From NCBI GenBank assembly GCA_943787425.1, contig CALSMJ010000005.1, positions 248,001-312,000 of the forward strand: DNA of 64,000 bases, in the 5' to 3' direction. How positions within the stretch are numbered: position 1 is the stretch's first letter; each line of letters opens with the position of its first letter. Below are positions 29,360 to 37,878 of the stretch, one piece after another. The stretch comes from an uncultured Pseudomonadales bacterium (GTDB lineage: Bacteria > Pseudomonadota > Gammaproteobacteria > Pseudomonadales > Azotimanducaceae). Both the position numbers and the translations under genes were made by a program. The notes under the pieces were generated by a model. It was not told the DNA's origin. It saw only the letters and a list, made by a program, of their open reading frames with translations, and made no database searches.

Positions 29360-29878
29360 TTAAGGTGCCTTTGGCCAGCACCGGTTATCCGTTCGATACA
29401 CTGCATCCGTTGACCGCTCCCCCAAAAGCGACAAAGGCGCCCCGGCAAAATAGGGATCCTGCGTGGGCTGGGTTCGACTCCAATCAACCCGCTCACTTCG
29501 GTACGCCATTTTCCACTCGCCATTGATCTTCACATAACGATCCAAGTACCGACCCGCGATCACGATGTCCAATGGACCCGACGCATCCGGCACCTTGTGG
29601 TAAGCATTAAAATAGATCTCACCGAAAGCTTCCTCGCCTTCAAATTCAATAAGGTGATTTCCAATCATATGATGATTGGCGATATGTCCTTCAAGCGCCG
29701 TGATGGCGTAATCGATAAACACCTCTGGCGTGCCATTGATAAAACCATATTCACAATAGGCATCCGCGCTAAAGACCGAGTGCAACAAGGCTCGATCCAA
29801 TCGATCTAACCCCCGCATATAGCGACACGATAGCGCATAAATTTCTTGTTGATCCGCAAGCTTTTGTAGTTCGCTCAT
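29360..29878 (-). CDS. SnoaL/NTF2-like protein (first copy)
   Basis: A 172-residue protein with the single-domain NTF2-like fold: DQQEIYALSCRYMRGLDRLD, then SVFSADAYCEYG, IANHHMIGN and AGRYLDRYVKINGEWK. Related proteins are ring hydratases, isomerases or small dehydratases acting on polyketide or steroid intermediates, and many appear in aromatic or steroid degradation. GGAG precedes ATG 29878 by six bases. Shares clear sequence pattern with the copy at 30182. Confidence 0.85.
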   Translation of the reverse strand: MSELQKLADQQEIYALSCRYMRGLDRLDRALLHSVFSADAYCEYGFINGTPEVFIDYAITALEGHIANHHMIGNHLIEFEGEEAFGEIYFNAYHKVPDASGPLDIVIAGRYLDRYVKINGEWKMAYRSERVDWSRTQPTQDPYFAGAPLSLLGERSTDAVYRTDNRCWPKAP

Positions 29879-30181
29879 CGTTTCTCCTTTGCTTTTAGGT
29901 TGCGCCCCATATTGATGCGCCATCTTGATGCATCAGTTATTTGCGTTTTTTAAACTCGGTTGTTAAGGCGCGAGTTTCGTTAATTTTGTCCGCTGATCGC
30001 CTTGCTCACTGTCTTTCAGCTGAGTCCACGGATCAACCGCCAGACTTTCACTGCCCCTTTTCTCTCAAAGCCTTTTCTTTCAGAGCCTTTTCTTTCAGAG
30101 CCTTTTCTTTCAACGTCCTTTTTTACAGTCTCAGGTCTAATTTTTTTGGACGCGTGGTGGTCAGTCGCTTTTAAAAATTGA
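29879..30181. other. Intergenic gap with a 15-base repeat
   Basis: No supported gene. It contains the 15-base triple repeat listed separately and the probable promoter of the SnoaL-like gene to its left. Confidence 0.4.
30069..30113. repeat. Three tandem copies of a 15-base unit
   Basis: AGCCTTTTCTTTCAG is repeated three times; the last copy ends in A rather than G. It lies between the two SnoaL-like genes and is not inside any supported reading frame. Confidence 0.9.
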
Positions 30182-30730
30182 TTACTCCGCAATCGCATTC
30201 GGCCACGATGCCAAATGAGGCCAAGACGGATCCTCTTGATCGTTCAGGCCCTTGGTCAATGCCGCAAATGAACCCTCAGCGCGCTCATCAACCACGTCAC
30301 GGCGACGACTCCAATCCATTACGACACGTCGGAACTTGAACTTCCAATTTGAGCCCTCACATTCGAAGCGATCTAAATAGCGGCCTGAGAACACCATCTC
30401 GGAGCTGCCATCAAGTAGGAGATGTTTTGCAAATACCAAACTTTCGGTCGCCGCGTGTTGATCGTTAAAAAACTCAAACACCGTATTAGAGACGCGATGC
30501 TGTGTAAGTTGGTACTGCCCGGCCAGAGCGCCCATGACAAGATCCGCAAACACATGGGCTTCTCCTTTGAACCCGCCATAATCAACCGTTGCCGATGGCC
30601 AATAGACCGCCTTCATCAAACTCGCATCCAATCGATCCAGTGCTCGACTGTGGCAATTGAGTAATTCAATGATTGCCAAACGAGCCCCAACGTTTGCCGT
30701 TGACGGCATCTGTCCGGGTAAACTCATCAT
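30182..30730 (-). CDS. SnoaL/NTF2-like protein (second copy)
   Basis: This 182-residue paralog of the previous gene shares the pattern LLNCHSRALDRLDASLM, YWPSATVDYGG, SGRYLDRFECEGSNWKF and the MDWSRR block, which matches VDWSRT of the first copy. Function as for that gene: probably a small cone-fold enzyme with an unknown hydrophobic substrate. The two are separated by about 300 bases. It is divergent from the Rieske oxygenase gene. Confidence 0.85.
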   Translation of the reverse strand: MMSLPGQMPSTANVGARLAIIELLNCHSRALDRLDASLMKAVYWPSATVDYGGFKGEAHVFADLVMGALAGQYQLTQHRVSNTVFEFFNDQHAATESLVFAKHLLLDGSSEMVFSGRYLDRFECEGSNWKFKFRRVVMDWSRRRDVVDERAEGSFAALTKGLNDQEDPSWPHLASWPNAIAE

Positions 30731-31101
30731 GATGGCCTCCTTTTTATGCTTGCGTCCTCAGATTCGTTTTATCGCCCCTTCCGCATTTGAACGGGCCTGA
30801 CACTTGCACCACCAGTGCTTCAAACATCAATCCCAACGGCGTCTCCGAGATTACCATGAAATACTGCGTCGCAGATCTGATGGCGTTAATCCTCACGCGT
30901 TGCTTGCGCCCGGCACGCAATCACAAGCAGCGAGATTGGCTTACGGGGCTTGCTGGGCTTGTCCTTGGCGTTTTCGAACCCCTTGCAACCCCTATTCGGT
31001 TTGAATTGGGTCACCTCAAAGTTCTCGTCAACTTAACACGTGGCAATAAACTGTGGCATGCTCAGTGCTTATCATTTTTACCTCAATTTGGAGTCGCAAA
31101 A
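30731..31101. other. Leader of the Rieske oxygenase gene
   Basis: The frame of the oxygenase is open through most of this stretch back to a TTG at 30787, but the extra 105 codons look unlike any part of the family. I read it as untranslated leader plus the divergent promoters. Confidence 0.45.
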
Positions 31102-32466
31102 ATGTCTGAGACAGAAAAAGGACAGGCTCGCGCCGCAGGCAGAACCGTGCATGACGTTTTAGCGACCGACGCAGTGCCGGCACCGCCGCCTTTACTTGCC
31201 TCGGCTTATGATTTTCTCGGTGACGCGGATCTGGACGCACAGCGCTATACCGATGCCGGCTTTGCCGCTAAAGAAGTCACGAAAATGTGGTCCAAGACTT
31301 GGCAATGGGCCTGCCGCGAAGAGCACATTCCGGAACCTGGTGATCGCTATGTTTATGACATCGGTCCTTACTCGGTCATTATTTCCCGCGATGAGGCCGG
31401 CAACCTTCACGCCTTTAGAAACAGTTGCACCCACCGTGGTACTCGACTCATTGGTAGCGAAGGGACTGGCTTCGGCGCCGGATTCACCTGTCCGTTTCAC
31501 GGCTGGTCTTGGTACTGCGACGGCAGGCTCGAACAAATTCCGGCCAAGTGGGATTTTCCGCATGTGCAACCACAGACCCATGATTTAAGACCCGTCGCTT
31601 GCGCTGTTTGGGGCGGGTTTATATTCATCAACTTAGATACAGCCGCCGCCCCCCTGTCAGAACAACTGGAAGTCATGACCGAACATTTCGAGCATTTTCC
31701 ACTCGATACGCGCCGGATTAAGGTTCATGTTCAAAAACGCCTGCCCGCGAACTGGAAAGCCGCTCAAGAAGCTTTTTTAGAGGCATACCATAACGTTGAG
31801 ACGCACCATTCTCCCAATGGTGCCAACACCCAATATGATATTTTTGGCCGATTTGTTACGCGATTCATTCACAACACCGGCACCTATAGCCCGGAAAGCT
31901 TAGGTGACTATCCTGGCACCGAATGGCGCGACCCCGTGCTCACCGAAGCGGAGATTCTGGCGCGTACGGTGGGTATCACGCGGGAACTGCAGGCGGGCGA
32001 AACGGCCCGCGCTGTCGCTGCCGAAGATGGCCGCACCCGACTGGCGAGCGCGCTGGGTGAATCTCAAGCAGCGCTCAGCGACAGTCAGATCCTGGATTCC
32101 ATTGAATACCACCTATTCCCAAACATGTTTTTTTTCCCGGGCATTAATATCCCCATGGTCTATCGCTTCAGGCCGGATGGCGACCGGGTCGATACGTGCT
32201 TGTTCGACTTGCTCATCCTCGAGCCTTGGCCCGCCGGTCAAGCGAAACCCTTCCCGCCAGAGCCCGTGTTCTTGGATGTCGATCAATCCTATACCGACGT
32301 GCCAGAACTCGGTTGGCTTGGACGGGTTTACGACGAAGATACGGGGAATCTCGCGCTGCAGCAGCAAGGCCTCAAATCTGCGGGTAAAGGCTTAACCCTT
32401 GGTAATTACCAAGAAGCCAGGATTCGGCGTATCCATCTAACCCTCGACGAGTTTTTGAAAGCTTAA
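31102..32466 (+). CDS. Rieske-type aromatic-ring-hydroxylating oxygenase, large subunit
   Basis: A 454-residue oxygenase. The Rieske [2Fe-2S] ligands are Cys109-x-His111 in CTHRG and Cys130-x2-His133 in CPFHGW. The mononuclear iron site is in EAYHNVETHH (His230 and His235 or 236), with an acidic ligand further on. Such enzymes add oxygen to aromatic rings or to other C-H bonds with electrons from a reductase. No reductase or small subunit is next to it, so it is probably a single-subunit type or uses a distant electron donor. ATG 31102 has GGAG about ten bases upstream. It ends 28 bases before the stop of a convergent transporter gene. Confidence 0.9.
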   Translation: MSETEKGQARAAGRTVHDVLATDAVPAPPPLLASAYDFLGDADLDAQRYTDAGFAAKEVTKMWSKTWQWACREEHIPEPGDRYVYDIGPYSVIISRDEAGNLHAFRNSCTHRGTRLIGSEGTGFGAGFTCPFHGWSWYCDGRLEQIPAKWDFPHVQPQTHDLRPVACAVWGGFIFINLDTAAAPLSEQLEVMTEHFEHFPLDTRRIKVHVQKRLPANWKAAQEAFLEAYHNVETHHSPNGANTQYDIFGRFVTRFIHNTGTYSPESLGDYPGTEWRDPVLTEAEILARTVGITRELQAGETARAVAAEDGRTRLASALGESQAALSDSQILDSIEYHLFPNMFFFPGINIPMVYRFRPDGDRVDTCLFDLLILEPWPAGQAKPFPPEPVFLDVDQSYTDVPELGWLGRVYDEDTGNLALQQQGLKSAGKGLTLGNYQEARIRRIHLTLDEFLKA

Positions 32467-32494
32467 CGGCGAATGTTTCTGGGGCGTGCGAACA

Positions 32495-33865
32495 CTAGGC
32501 GTTCTTCGCTTCTAGCGCTGCACGGATTTCAGCATGCCGAGCTTCTGTGATGGGGTAATTCCAAACAATCGCCGCACCGGTTAAGAAAAACAAAGACGGG
32601 AAGGTGGAAAACAAGAACCGCAATCCAAACAATTCTTCTTCGCCGTTACTGACACCCGCCTCGAACCCAAACAAGCTCAGACCAAATAGCGCAATGGCAC
32701 CCCCAAAGGAGGCGGTTGCTTTTTGGGCAAAGGACCAAGCCGAGAAAAACAATGCTGCTCGATTTTCGCCCGTTTCCAGCGTGTCTAAATCAATCACATC
32801 GGCCTTCATCGAATTCGGTAAGGTTTGCGAGAAACCGCCCGCAGCAAACCCCGTCATGAGCGTCATCGGCAGCATCCACCAAAAATCACCCGGCCCCAAC
32901 AGTAAGTAACAGGGATGCGCAAACGCGAGCAGAAAAAAAGATATTAAGTAAGCCCTATGCTTTCCCACTCGTTTTGAAAATGCGACCCAAAATGGCACGG
33001 CGATAATGCTCGCCGCATAGAAGAAACTGAGCATATAGATGGCCTTATCTTCGGCTTGCAAAACATCTGCAATAAAGAATAAGTACAAAGGGGTCGTCAC
33101 ATTGAGTCCTAACGAGCCAATCATGAAGGCCAAAACTAAGCGCTTAAACGGTCCGTTTGCGGCCATCAATTTTAGCCCCGCCAATACACTAACCTGCTGT
33201 CTGGGTTGATACGGCGCCTCGGCAACATTGCTTAACGTGAGCGTGACGCATATGGGCATGAGCACCAACATGGTTAATCCTACCAACTCGAGTACAACGC
33301 TTGAGCCGCCAAGACCAAAAAGCAGCAGCGCCATGGCAGGAATTAATTGAGCAGAGAGTGAACCCAGGGAATTAAAAACCGCGCGACTGCCGGTGACTTT
33401 GCTGCGTTCGTGATAGTCGCTTGAAAGCTCCGAACCCCAAGCATAATAAGGAATGAGCATCATGGTAATCGCTACCGACAACATGAAGCTCCAGAGCGCC
33501 AGATGGACCCAATTCATTTGAGCGGCATCGAATAGCAAAGCATAAATCGGACGCAACCATACTTGCCCAAGGTGGGGTAGAAACAGCTGGAACACTGACA
33601 GCATCATTAACGGCGTGGCCAAAGCAATCCAGACCTTACGCCGACCAAAACGACTGCGGGTGTGATCACTCAAGTAACCGACCAATGGGTCGGTTATCAC
33701 ATCAGTCCAACGTACCAAAAACAAAATCGTTCCGATGATCACCAACGGCACACCCATATCACTGGCATAAAAGCGGGGTATAAACACCGCGACGGGAAAC
33801 AACGACATGGCGATCGGAAGATCGGTGAGCCCGTAAAAAAACAATGACTTTCGGGTTAGCCGCAT
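32495..33865 (-). CDS. GPH-family (MFS) sodium/proton symporter
   Basis: A 456-residue membrane protein with about twelve helices. RWTDVITDPLVGYLSDHTRSRFGRRK early on is the hallmark of the glycoside-pentoside-hexuronide cation symporters. Substrates of the wider group include sugars and related small molecules, so the substrate is open. It is divergent from the dehydrogenase at 34042 with 176 bases between. Confidence 0.88.
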   Translation of the reverse strand: MRLTRKSLFFYGLTDLPIAMSLFPVAVFIPRFYASDMGVPLVIIGTILFLVRWTDVITDPLVGYLSDHTRSRFGRRKVWIALATPLMMLSVFQLFLPHLGQVWLRPIYALLFDAAQMNWVHLALWSFMLSVAITMMLIPYYAWGSELSSDYHERSKVTGSRAVFNSLGSLSAQLIPAMALLLFGLGGSSVVLELVGLTMLVLMPICVTLTLSNVAEAPYQPRQQVSVLAGLKLMAANGPFKRLVLAFMIGSLGLNVTTPLYLFFIADVLQAEDKAIYMLSFFYAASIIAVPFWVAFSKRVGKHRAYLISFFLLAFAHPCYLLLGPGDFWWMLPMTLMTGFAAGGFSQTLPNSMKADVIDLDTLETGENRAALFFSAWSFAQKATASFGGAIALFGLSLFGFEAGVSNGEEELFGLRFLFSTFPSLFFLTGAAIVWNYPITEARHAEIRAALEAKNA

Positions 33866-34041
33866 TGGCGTGTCATCCTTGTGTTCCCGTTTCGCTCTCG
33901 GCTAAAAAAATACCTTGTTACCGATTGGCAGCATAGGCTTTCCGCTCAGCCAGTATAGATCGCTGTAATTTCAATTGGCGAGAAGTTAATTTGCATGCTA
34001 GGTTGCCCACAACATAGTGGGTTCCAAGGAAGATCGCAACA

Positions 34042-35049
34042 ATGAACAACACGCAAGTTTTACTCAAGCGCCGCCCAAAAGGCGCACCCGTCGCGGCGGA
34101 TTTTGAAGCGGTCACTGCCGACATTACTGGCCCCAAAGACGGTGAAGCACTCATTCAAAATGAGTATATTTCGATGGACGCGGGCTTTAGAAACTGGATG
34201 GATGAAGACGCCGGTGATGCCGTGCTCCCTGCGATGGCACTTGGGCAGCCGGTTATGGGGCTGACGGTTGGCGAGGTTGTGGCAAGTCGCCACGCAACCC
34301 TCAAAGAAGGCGACCTTGTCATGGGCCGGTTGGCATGGGAGCAGTATTCTCTTGCTGGGGACGACTTTCTCGTCGTGCTCGACCATCAAGATCTCGACAC
34401 ACCCAAACACTTTCACCTAGGAATTTTGGGCGATACCGGGATGTCTGCCTACTTTGGCTTGACCGATATTGGACAACCCAAGGCTGGTGAAACCGTTGTG
34501 ATATCGGCAGCTGGCGGGGCCGTTGGCTATGTTGCAGGCCAAATCGCAAAATTGATGGGTGCAGGCCGGGTCGTTGGCTTAACCAGCAGCAACGCAAAGG
34601 GAGATCGACTCAAATCCGAACTCGGCTACGATGCCTTTATTAACTACCGAGAACCCGACCTCGATCAACAGTTTTCAACAGCTTGCCCGGACGGCATTGA
34701 TGTCTATTTCGATAATGTTGGGGGCCCTATCCTGGAAACCGTTTTAAACCACATCAATGTTGGCGCCCGAATCCCGTTTTGTGGGGCTGTTGCAGATTAC
34801 AATAACAAGCAGCCCAAAGGACCCTCCAATCTCTTTCAGATTGTGACCAACTCTGTTCGATTACAGGGTTTTATGACCCACCTTCAGCTTGAACGCTATC
34901 CGGAGGCGAGAGGCCAGTTGACGGCCTGGCTTAAGCAAGGGCAACTTAAATCTCTCACGCATGAATATGAGGGCGTTGCTCAGTGCGGCCAAGCCTTTGC
35001 TGACTTGTTCGCCGGCAAGAACTTTGGCAAGACGCTGGTGAAAGTCTAA
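34042..35049 (+). CDS. Zinc-independent medium-chain dehydrogenase (CurA/leukotriene-B4 type)
   Basis: A 335-residue NADPH-dependent reductase: VLLKRRPKGAP start, the nucleotide-binding AAGGAVGYVAGQIAK, GIDVYFDNVGG, and a GKNFGKTLVKV end. It lacks the structural and catalytic zinc cysteines. Relatives reduce C=C bonds of enones such as curcumin and leukotriene derivatives. AAGGA precedes the ATG. Confidence 0.9.
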   Translation: MNNTQVLLKRRPKGAPVAADFEAVTADITGPKDGEALIQNEYISMDAGFRNWMDEDAGDAVLPAMALGQPVMGLTVGEVVASRHATLKEGDLVMGRLAWEQYSLAGDDFLVVLDHQDLDTPKHFHLGILGDTGMSAYFGLTDIGQPKAGETVVISAAGGAVGYVAGQIAKLMGAGRVVGLTSSNAKGDRLKSELGYDAFINYREPDLDQQFSTACPDGIDVYFDNVGGPILETVLNHINVGARIPFCGAVADYNNKQPKGPSNLFQIVTNSVRLQGFMTHLQLERYPEARGQLTAWLKQGQLKSLTHEYEGVAQCGQAFADLFAGKNFGKTLVKV

Positions 35050-35466
35050 ACCCGATCGGGCCAAAGACTGGCCTCCCTAGGCCCTCGCCATCCTATGAAG
35101 CGCTCCTATCTCGCCGCAATACCCCCAACGGATCTGCGGGATGGCGTTATCGAGCCCGAACGCGCGCGCCCTGGAGATGCAAGCGCCTTCGATGCAAGCG
35201 CCTTCGATCAAAGCACCGCGCGAGCACGCCAATAATGCCTTTGAGTATCAAATGTTCACAAAAAGGCTCAAATTGTGATCAATAAGCACGAAAATCTTCG
35301 CCATTGCACAATACGCGGTGCTAAGCTGTTAGGACGTTGAAATTAATAATCTACATATGTTAGCTTCTGCCTTAGGAGAGGGGCGTTTTACACTCAAAAG
35401 CCGTTTTGAGCTTTGTAAGTGTTGGCGTTAAAAGCAGCTTGCCCACATGTGAGGAGGCTAACGAAA
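35050..35466. other. Intergenic gap with a short tandem repeat
   Basis: No supported gene. It contains the 15-base repeat listed below. Further on, TTGTGATCAATAA around 35275-35290 is a possible regulator half-site, without a symmetric partner. Confidence 0.4.
35176..35205. repeat. Two tandem copies of a 15-base unit
   Basis: GATGCAAGCGCCTTC occurs twice in a row, followed by a degenerate third copy at 35206-35220. It is intergenic. Confidence 0.85.
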
Positions 35467-35772
35467 ATGGAAGGCTCTATGAAGCGCGAAAACTTAAAAA
35501 AACTTGCTCAATTAAAGGCCGTCATTCTTGGAATGGAACAGGATTTTGGTCTTGCGGACCTTACAGAGCAGGAGCGCAGGATTCTGAACGCAATGTCTGA
35601 GATTGGGACAAGCGATGACAGCTTGGTCAGCAGCAAAGCGGTACGCAACAGCCTGTATTGTGCTGACCTATCTGCCCCAACATACCATAGAGCCCTAAAA
35701 GCCTTGCTTGATAAACAGTACCTGAAACCCGCCGAGGGACGAAAAACCGGCTTGTATCGACTCTGTTTGTAA
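35467..35772 (+). CDS. Small winged-helix-like DNA-binding protein
   Basis: A 101-residue protein. After a charged N-terminus it reads LTEQERRILNAMSEI, then SAPTYHRALKALLDKQYLKPAEG, the shape of a helix-turn-helix recognition unit followed by a beta-wing, as in MarR- or TrmB-like regulators. I cannot name a family. GAGGAGG lies nine bases before ATG 35467; the frame is open further upstream without other support. A likely local regulator, though no target is evident. Confidence 0.65.
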   Translation: MEGSMKRENLKKLAQLKAVILGMEQDFGLADLTEQERRILNAMSEIGTSDDSLVSSKAVRNSLYCADLSAPTYHRALKALLDKQYLKPAEGRKTGLYRLCL

Positions 35773-36061
35773 GCCACAGCTGAATTATCATTGAACAGAA
35801 CGGTCGCGCTGTTTACGTATTTTTAAGAACAGCGAACCAGGCGCCTCGTGAGCTGATGGCGCCTTACCAGCCAAGGCTGACGTATTCTTTGAGATCGATG
35901 ATTTCGTTTTTAAGTTTCCGATGAAGCACTCGGTGTCTCGTGACAGTCCAATTGACTCTCGAACCCAACAGGCAATGAAGATTATCCCCAGAGCTCTAGC
36001 ACCATGCACGCACCTAAATCGCCGGGGGTTAAACCAACCTTCGCGCTGAGCGCACACTAAA

Positions 36062-36670
36062 ATGCGGGTCGACCGCAACAAGCTACTCGGCGAGCTTCTG
36101 TCGGGCGTCTTCATTATTTTCTGGTTCTTAGTCAGTTATCTGCTCAGCTACGAAAGCCTCAATCGTTTTGTGCCGGGTTTTATTGAATCGATGCAAATCG
36201 TCTCTTTCTTAATTTTTTTACCCCACGGTATTCGCGTCATCTCGGTTTACTTCCTTGGGTACAAAGCCGTCCTGCCGCTCTTCATCGCGCATTTAATGCT
36301 CTACCAATTTTTCGACAAAATGCCGTCTTTTGAGGTTCAGATACCGCTTGCCCTCGTCGGGGCCCTTAGCCCTTTGTTTGCTTTTGAGTTGCTGCGCATC
36401 TGTGATTTAAGGAGTTATTATCGACCCAAAGCGCCAGTTGCAATGCCCAACACTCTGGGCACGCCATTACTAGCAGGTCTTCTGGCAGCCATTTTAAACG
36501 GGTTATTGACACTTGCAATTTTAATGCTCAATGAAAACCCGGTGGTCGGCCTCAAATTTCTACTTGGCTATTTTATTGGCGATCTGCTTGGCGTCGTTCT
36601 AGTGCTTGGGCTACTCTTTACACTACGAGCTCTAACAAAATCGTTGAACCGCGATCAAGACGGTGCTTGA
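36062..36670 (+). CDS. MASE1-like integral membrane protein
   Basis: A 202-residue protein with about six membrane helices. The YFIGDLLGVVLVLGLLF block near the C-terminus and the N-terminal helix pair resemble MASE1 sensor domains, which normally precede kinase or cyclase domains; here no output domain follows. It could be a stand-alone membrane sensor module or a truncated sensor. No strong ribosome binding site is seen before the ATG. Confidence 0.6.
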   Translation: MRVDRNKLLGELLSGVFIIFWFLVSYLLSYESLNRFVPGFIESMQIVSFLIFLPHGIRVISVYFLGYKAVLPLFIAHLMLYQFFDKMPSFEVQIPLALVGALSPLFAFELLRICDLRSYYRPKAPVAMPNTLGTPLLAGLLAAILNGLLTLAILMLNENPVVGLKFLLGYFIGDLLGVVLVLGLLFTLRALTKSLNRDQDGA

Positions 36671-36745
36671 TCGGCCTCGAACGTCTGAGATGGTTGCTTC
36701 ATCCTACAAAAAATCGAGCGAGCCGTAATCAGTAGAGGTCCCACT

Positions 36746-37624
36746 GTGCTTAGAACTCATTGGCAAGGTACCCAAAGGTTATGTTTTAAACCCATGCGCC
36801 AAGTTCTGATAGATTTCGCAGTGGTCTATTTTCTCTATTTCAGCATTTCAACGGCCTACGCAGAAGCGCTTCCGCTTGCACTGCTCGGCAAAGCCCCACC
36901 TCTACAAGGACGCGCATTACATTACTTCGCCGACAACGCGGCAACCACTGGTTACCTCGCGACACCAGTCGACCAGCCGAGTAAAGGTGCGGTCATTTTA
37001 ATTCATGAATGGAACGGTTTAACGCGCCGAATCAAAGAAACCGCGGATGCCTTTGCGACCGTAGGTTATGTCGCCCTCGCGGTGGATCTCTATAGCGGCC
37101 GAATCGGTCTTAACCGTGACGAAAACCTGGCCTTGGTTCAAGAAACCATGCAAGCGCCGGATCAGATTATCCGCAATCTTAATGCTGCCCTAAAAACCTT
37201 AAAAGCCCGCCCAGATGTATCCGGTCAGGTCGCAACCATCGGCTGGTGTTATGGCGGCGGCATCGCCTTGTCGTTTGCCATCGGCGGCGACAACCATGAT
37301 GGTACGGCAATTTTTTATGGCCGCCTTCTGAATGACCCAGAGGTCTTAAAGCAAGTGCAACATGAAGTGTATGGCACCTTTGCAGGGTTAGATCGCGGGC
37401 CAAGTGTTGAACAGGTTTCAGCATTTGTCACGGGCCTGCGCACCGCCGGCATTGACAATGACATTCACATTTATGATGACGTGCAACATGGCTTTTGGCT
37501 CCATGTCGATCGCGACCTGGATCGAAATCAGGCGCCGGCTGAGCACGCTTGGCGTCGGCTTTTGAACTACCTCGATCGCGTGCTGTCGCCCATCAAAACC
37601 GACCTAGAAAGCGCCCAACCTTAA
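36746..37624 (+). CDS. Dienelactone-hydrolase-family protein, exported
   Basis: A 292-residue alpha/beta hydrolase with the Cys nucleophile (Cys168) in IGWCYGGG and the catalytic His near the end in DVQHGFW. A signal-peptide-like stretch lies at about 20-39 with a possible cut after AYA, so it may act in the periplasm, unlike the cytoplasmic catechol-pathway enzyme. GTG 36746 has AGAGGT six bases upstream; Met17 is an alternative start. The substrate is unknown. Confidence 0.8.
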   Translation: MLRTHWQGTQRLCFKPMRQVLIDFAVVYFLYFSISTAYAEALPLALLGKAPPLQGRALHYFADNAATTGYLATPVDQPSKGAVILIHEWNGLTRRIKETADAFATVGYVALAVDLYSGRIGLNRDENLALVQETMQAPDQIIRNLNAALKTLKARPDVSGQVATIGWCYGGGIALSFAIGGDNHDGTAIFYGRLLNDPEVLKQVQHEVYGTFAGLDRGPSVEQVSAFVTGLRTAGIDNDIHIYDDVQHGFWLHVDRDLDRNQAPAEHAWRRLLNYLDRVLSPIKTDLESAQP

Positions 37625-37790
37625 TCGAGGCCCCAAACGTAATTTGAGATTGTTCTTTTGGCGCATCGCTTCACGCGGACCTAACGAAGATTTAGATCGT
37701 TTTCGTTCGCCCTATATTGACAGAATCAAAACCATTGGTTGCCGCAGTAAAGTCCTTAATGCCGCCGCGGTCGAGTCGCCGGCCTAAAAC

Positions 37791-37830
37791 AAGCGCTCTA
37801 AAAAAACGCTCTGAACAAACGCTCTAAACA
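37791..37830. repeat. Degenerate 13-15-base tandem repeat
   Basis: Three imperfect copies built on AACGCTCTAAACA; the last two are exactly 13 bases apart. They lie in the gap between the hydrolase and manC. Confidence 0.7.
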
Positions 37831-37878
37831 AGAGCGCCGCATATTTCAACTTCACCCAATCGGCGGCTTCAATATTGT

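Noticed and set aside
30016..30198. 60-residue minus-strand frame with repeated ERKGS units
   Set aside because: It is only the translation of the 15-base tandem repeat and flanking bases; no start signal.
30787..31101. Extended start of the Rieske oxygenase at TTG 30787
   Set aside because: The added 105 residues do not resemble the family, and ATG 31102 has a good ribosome binding site.
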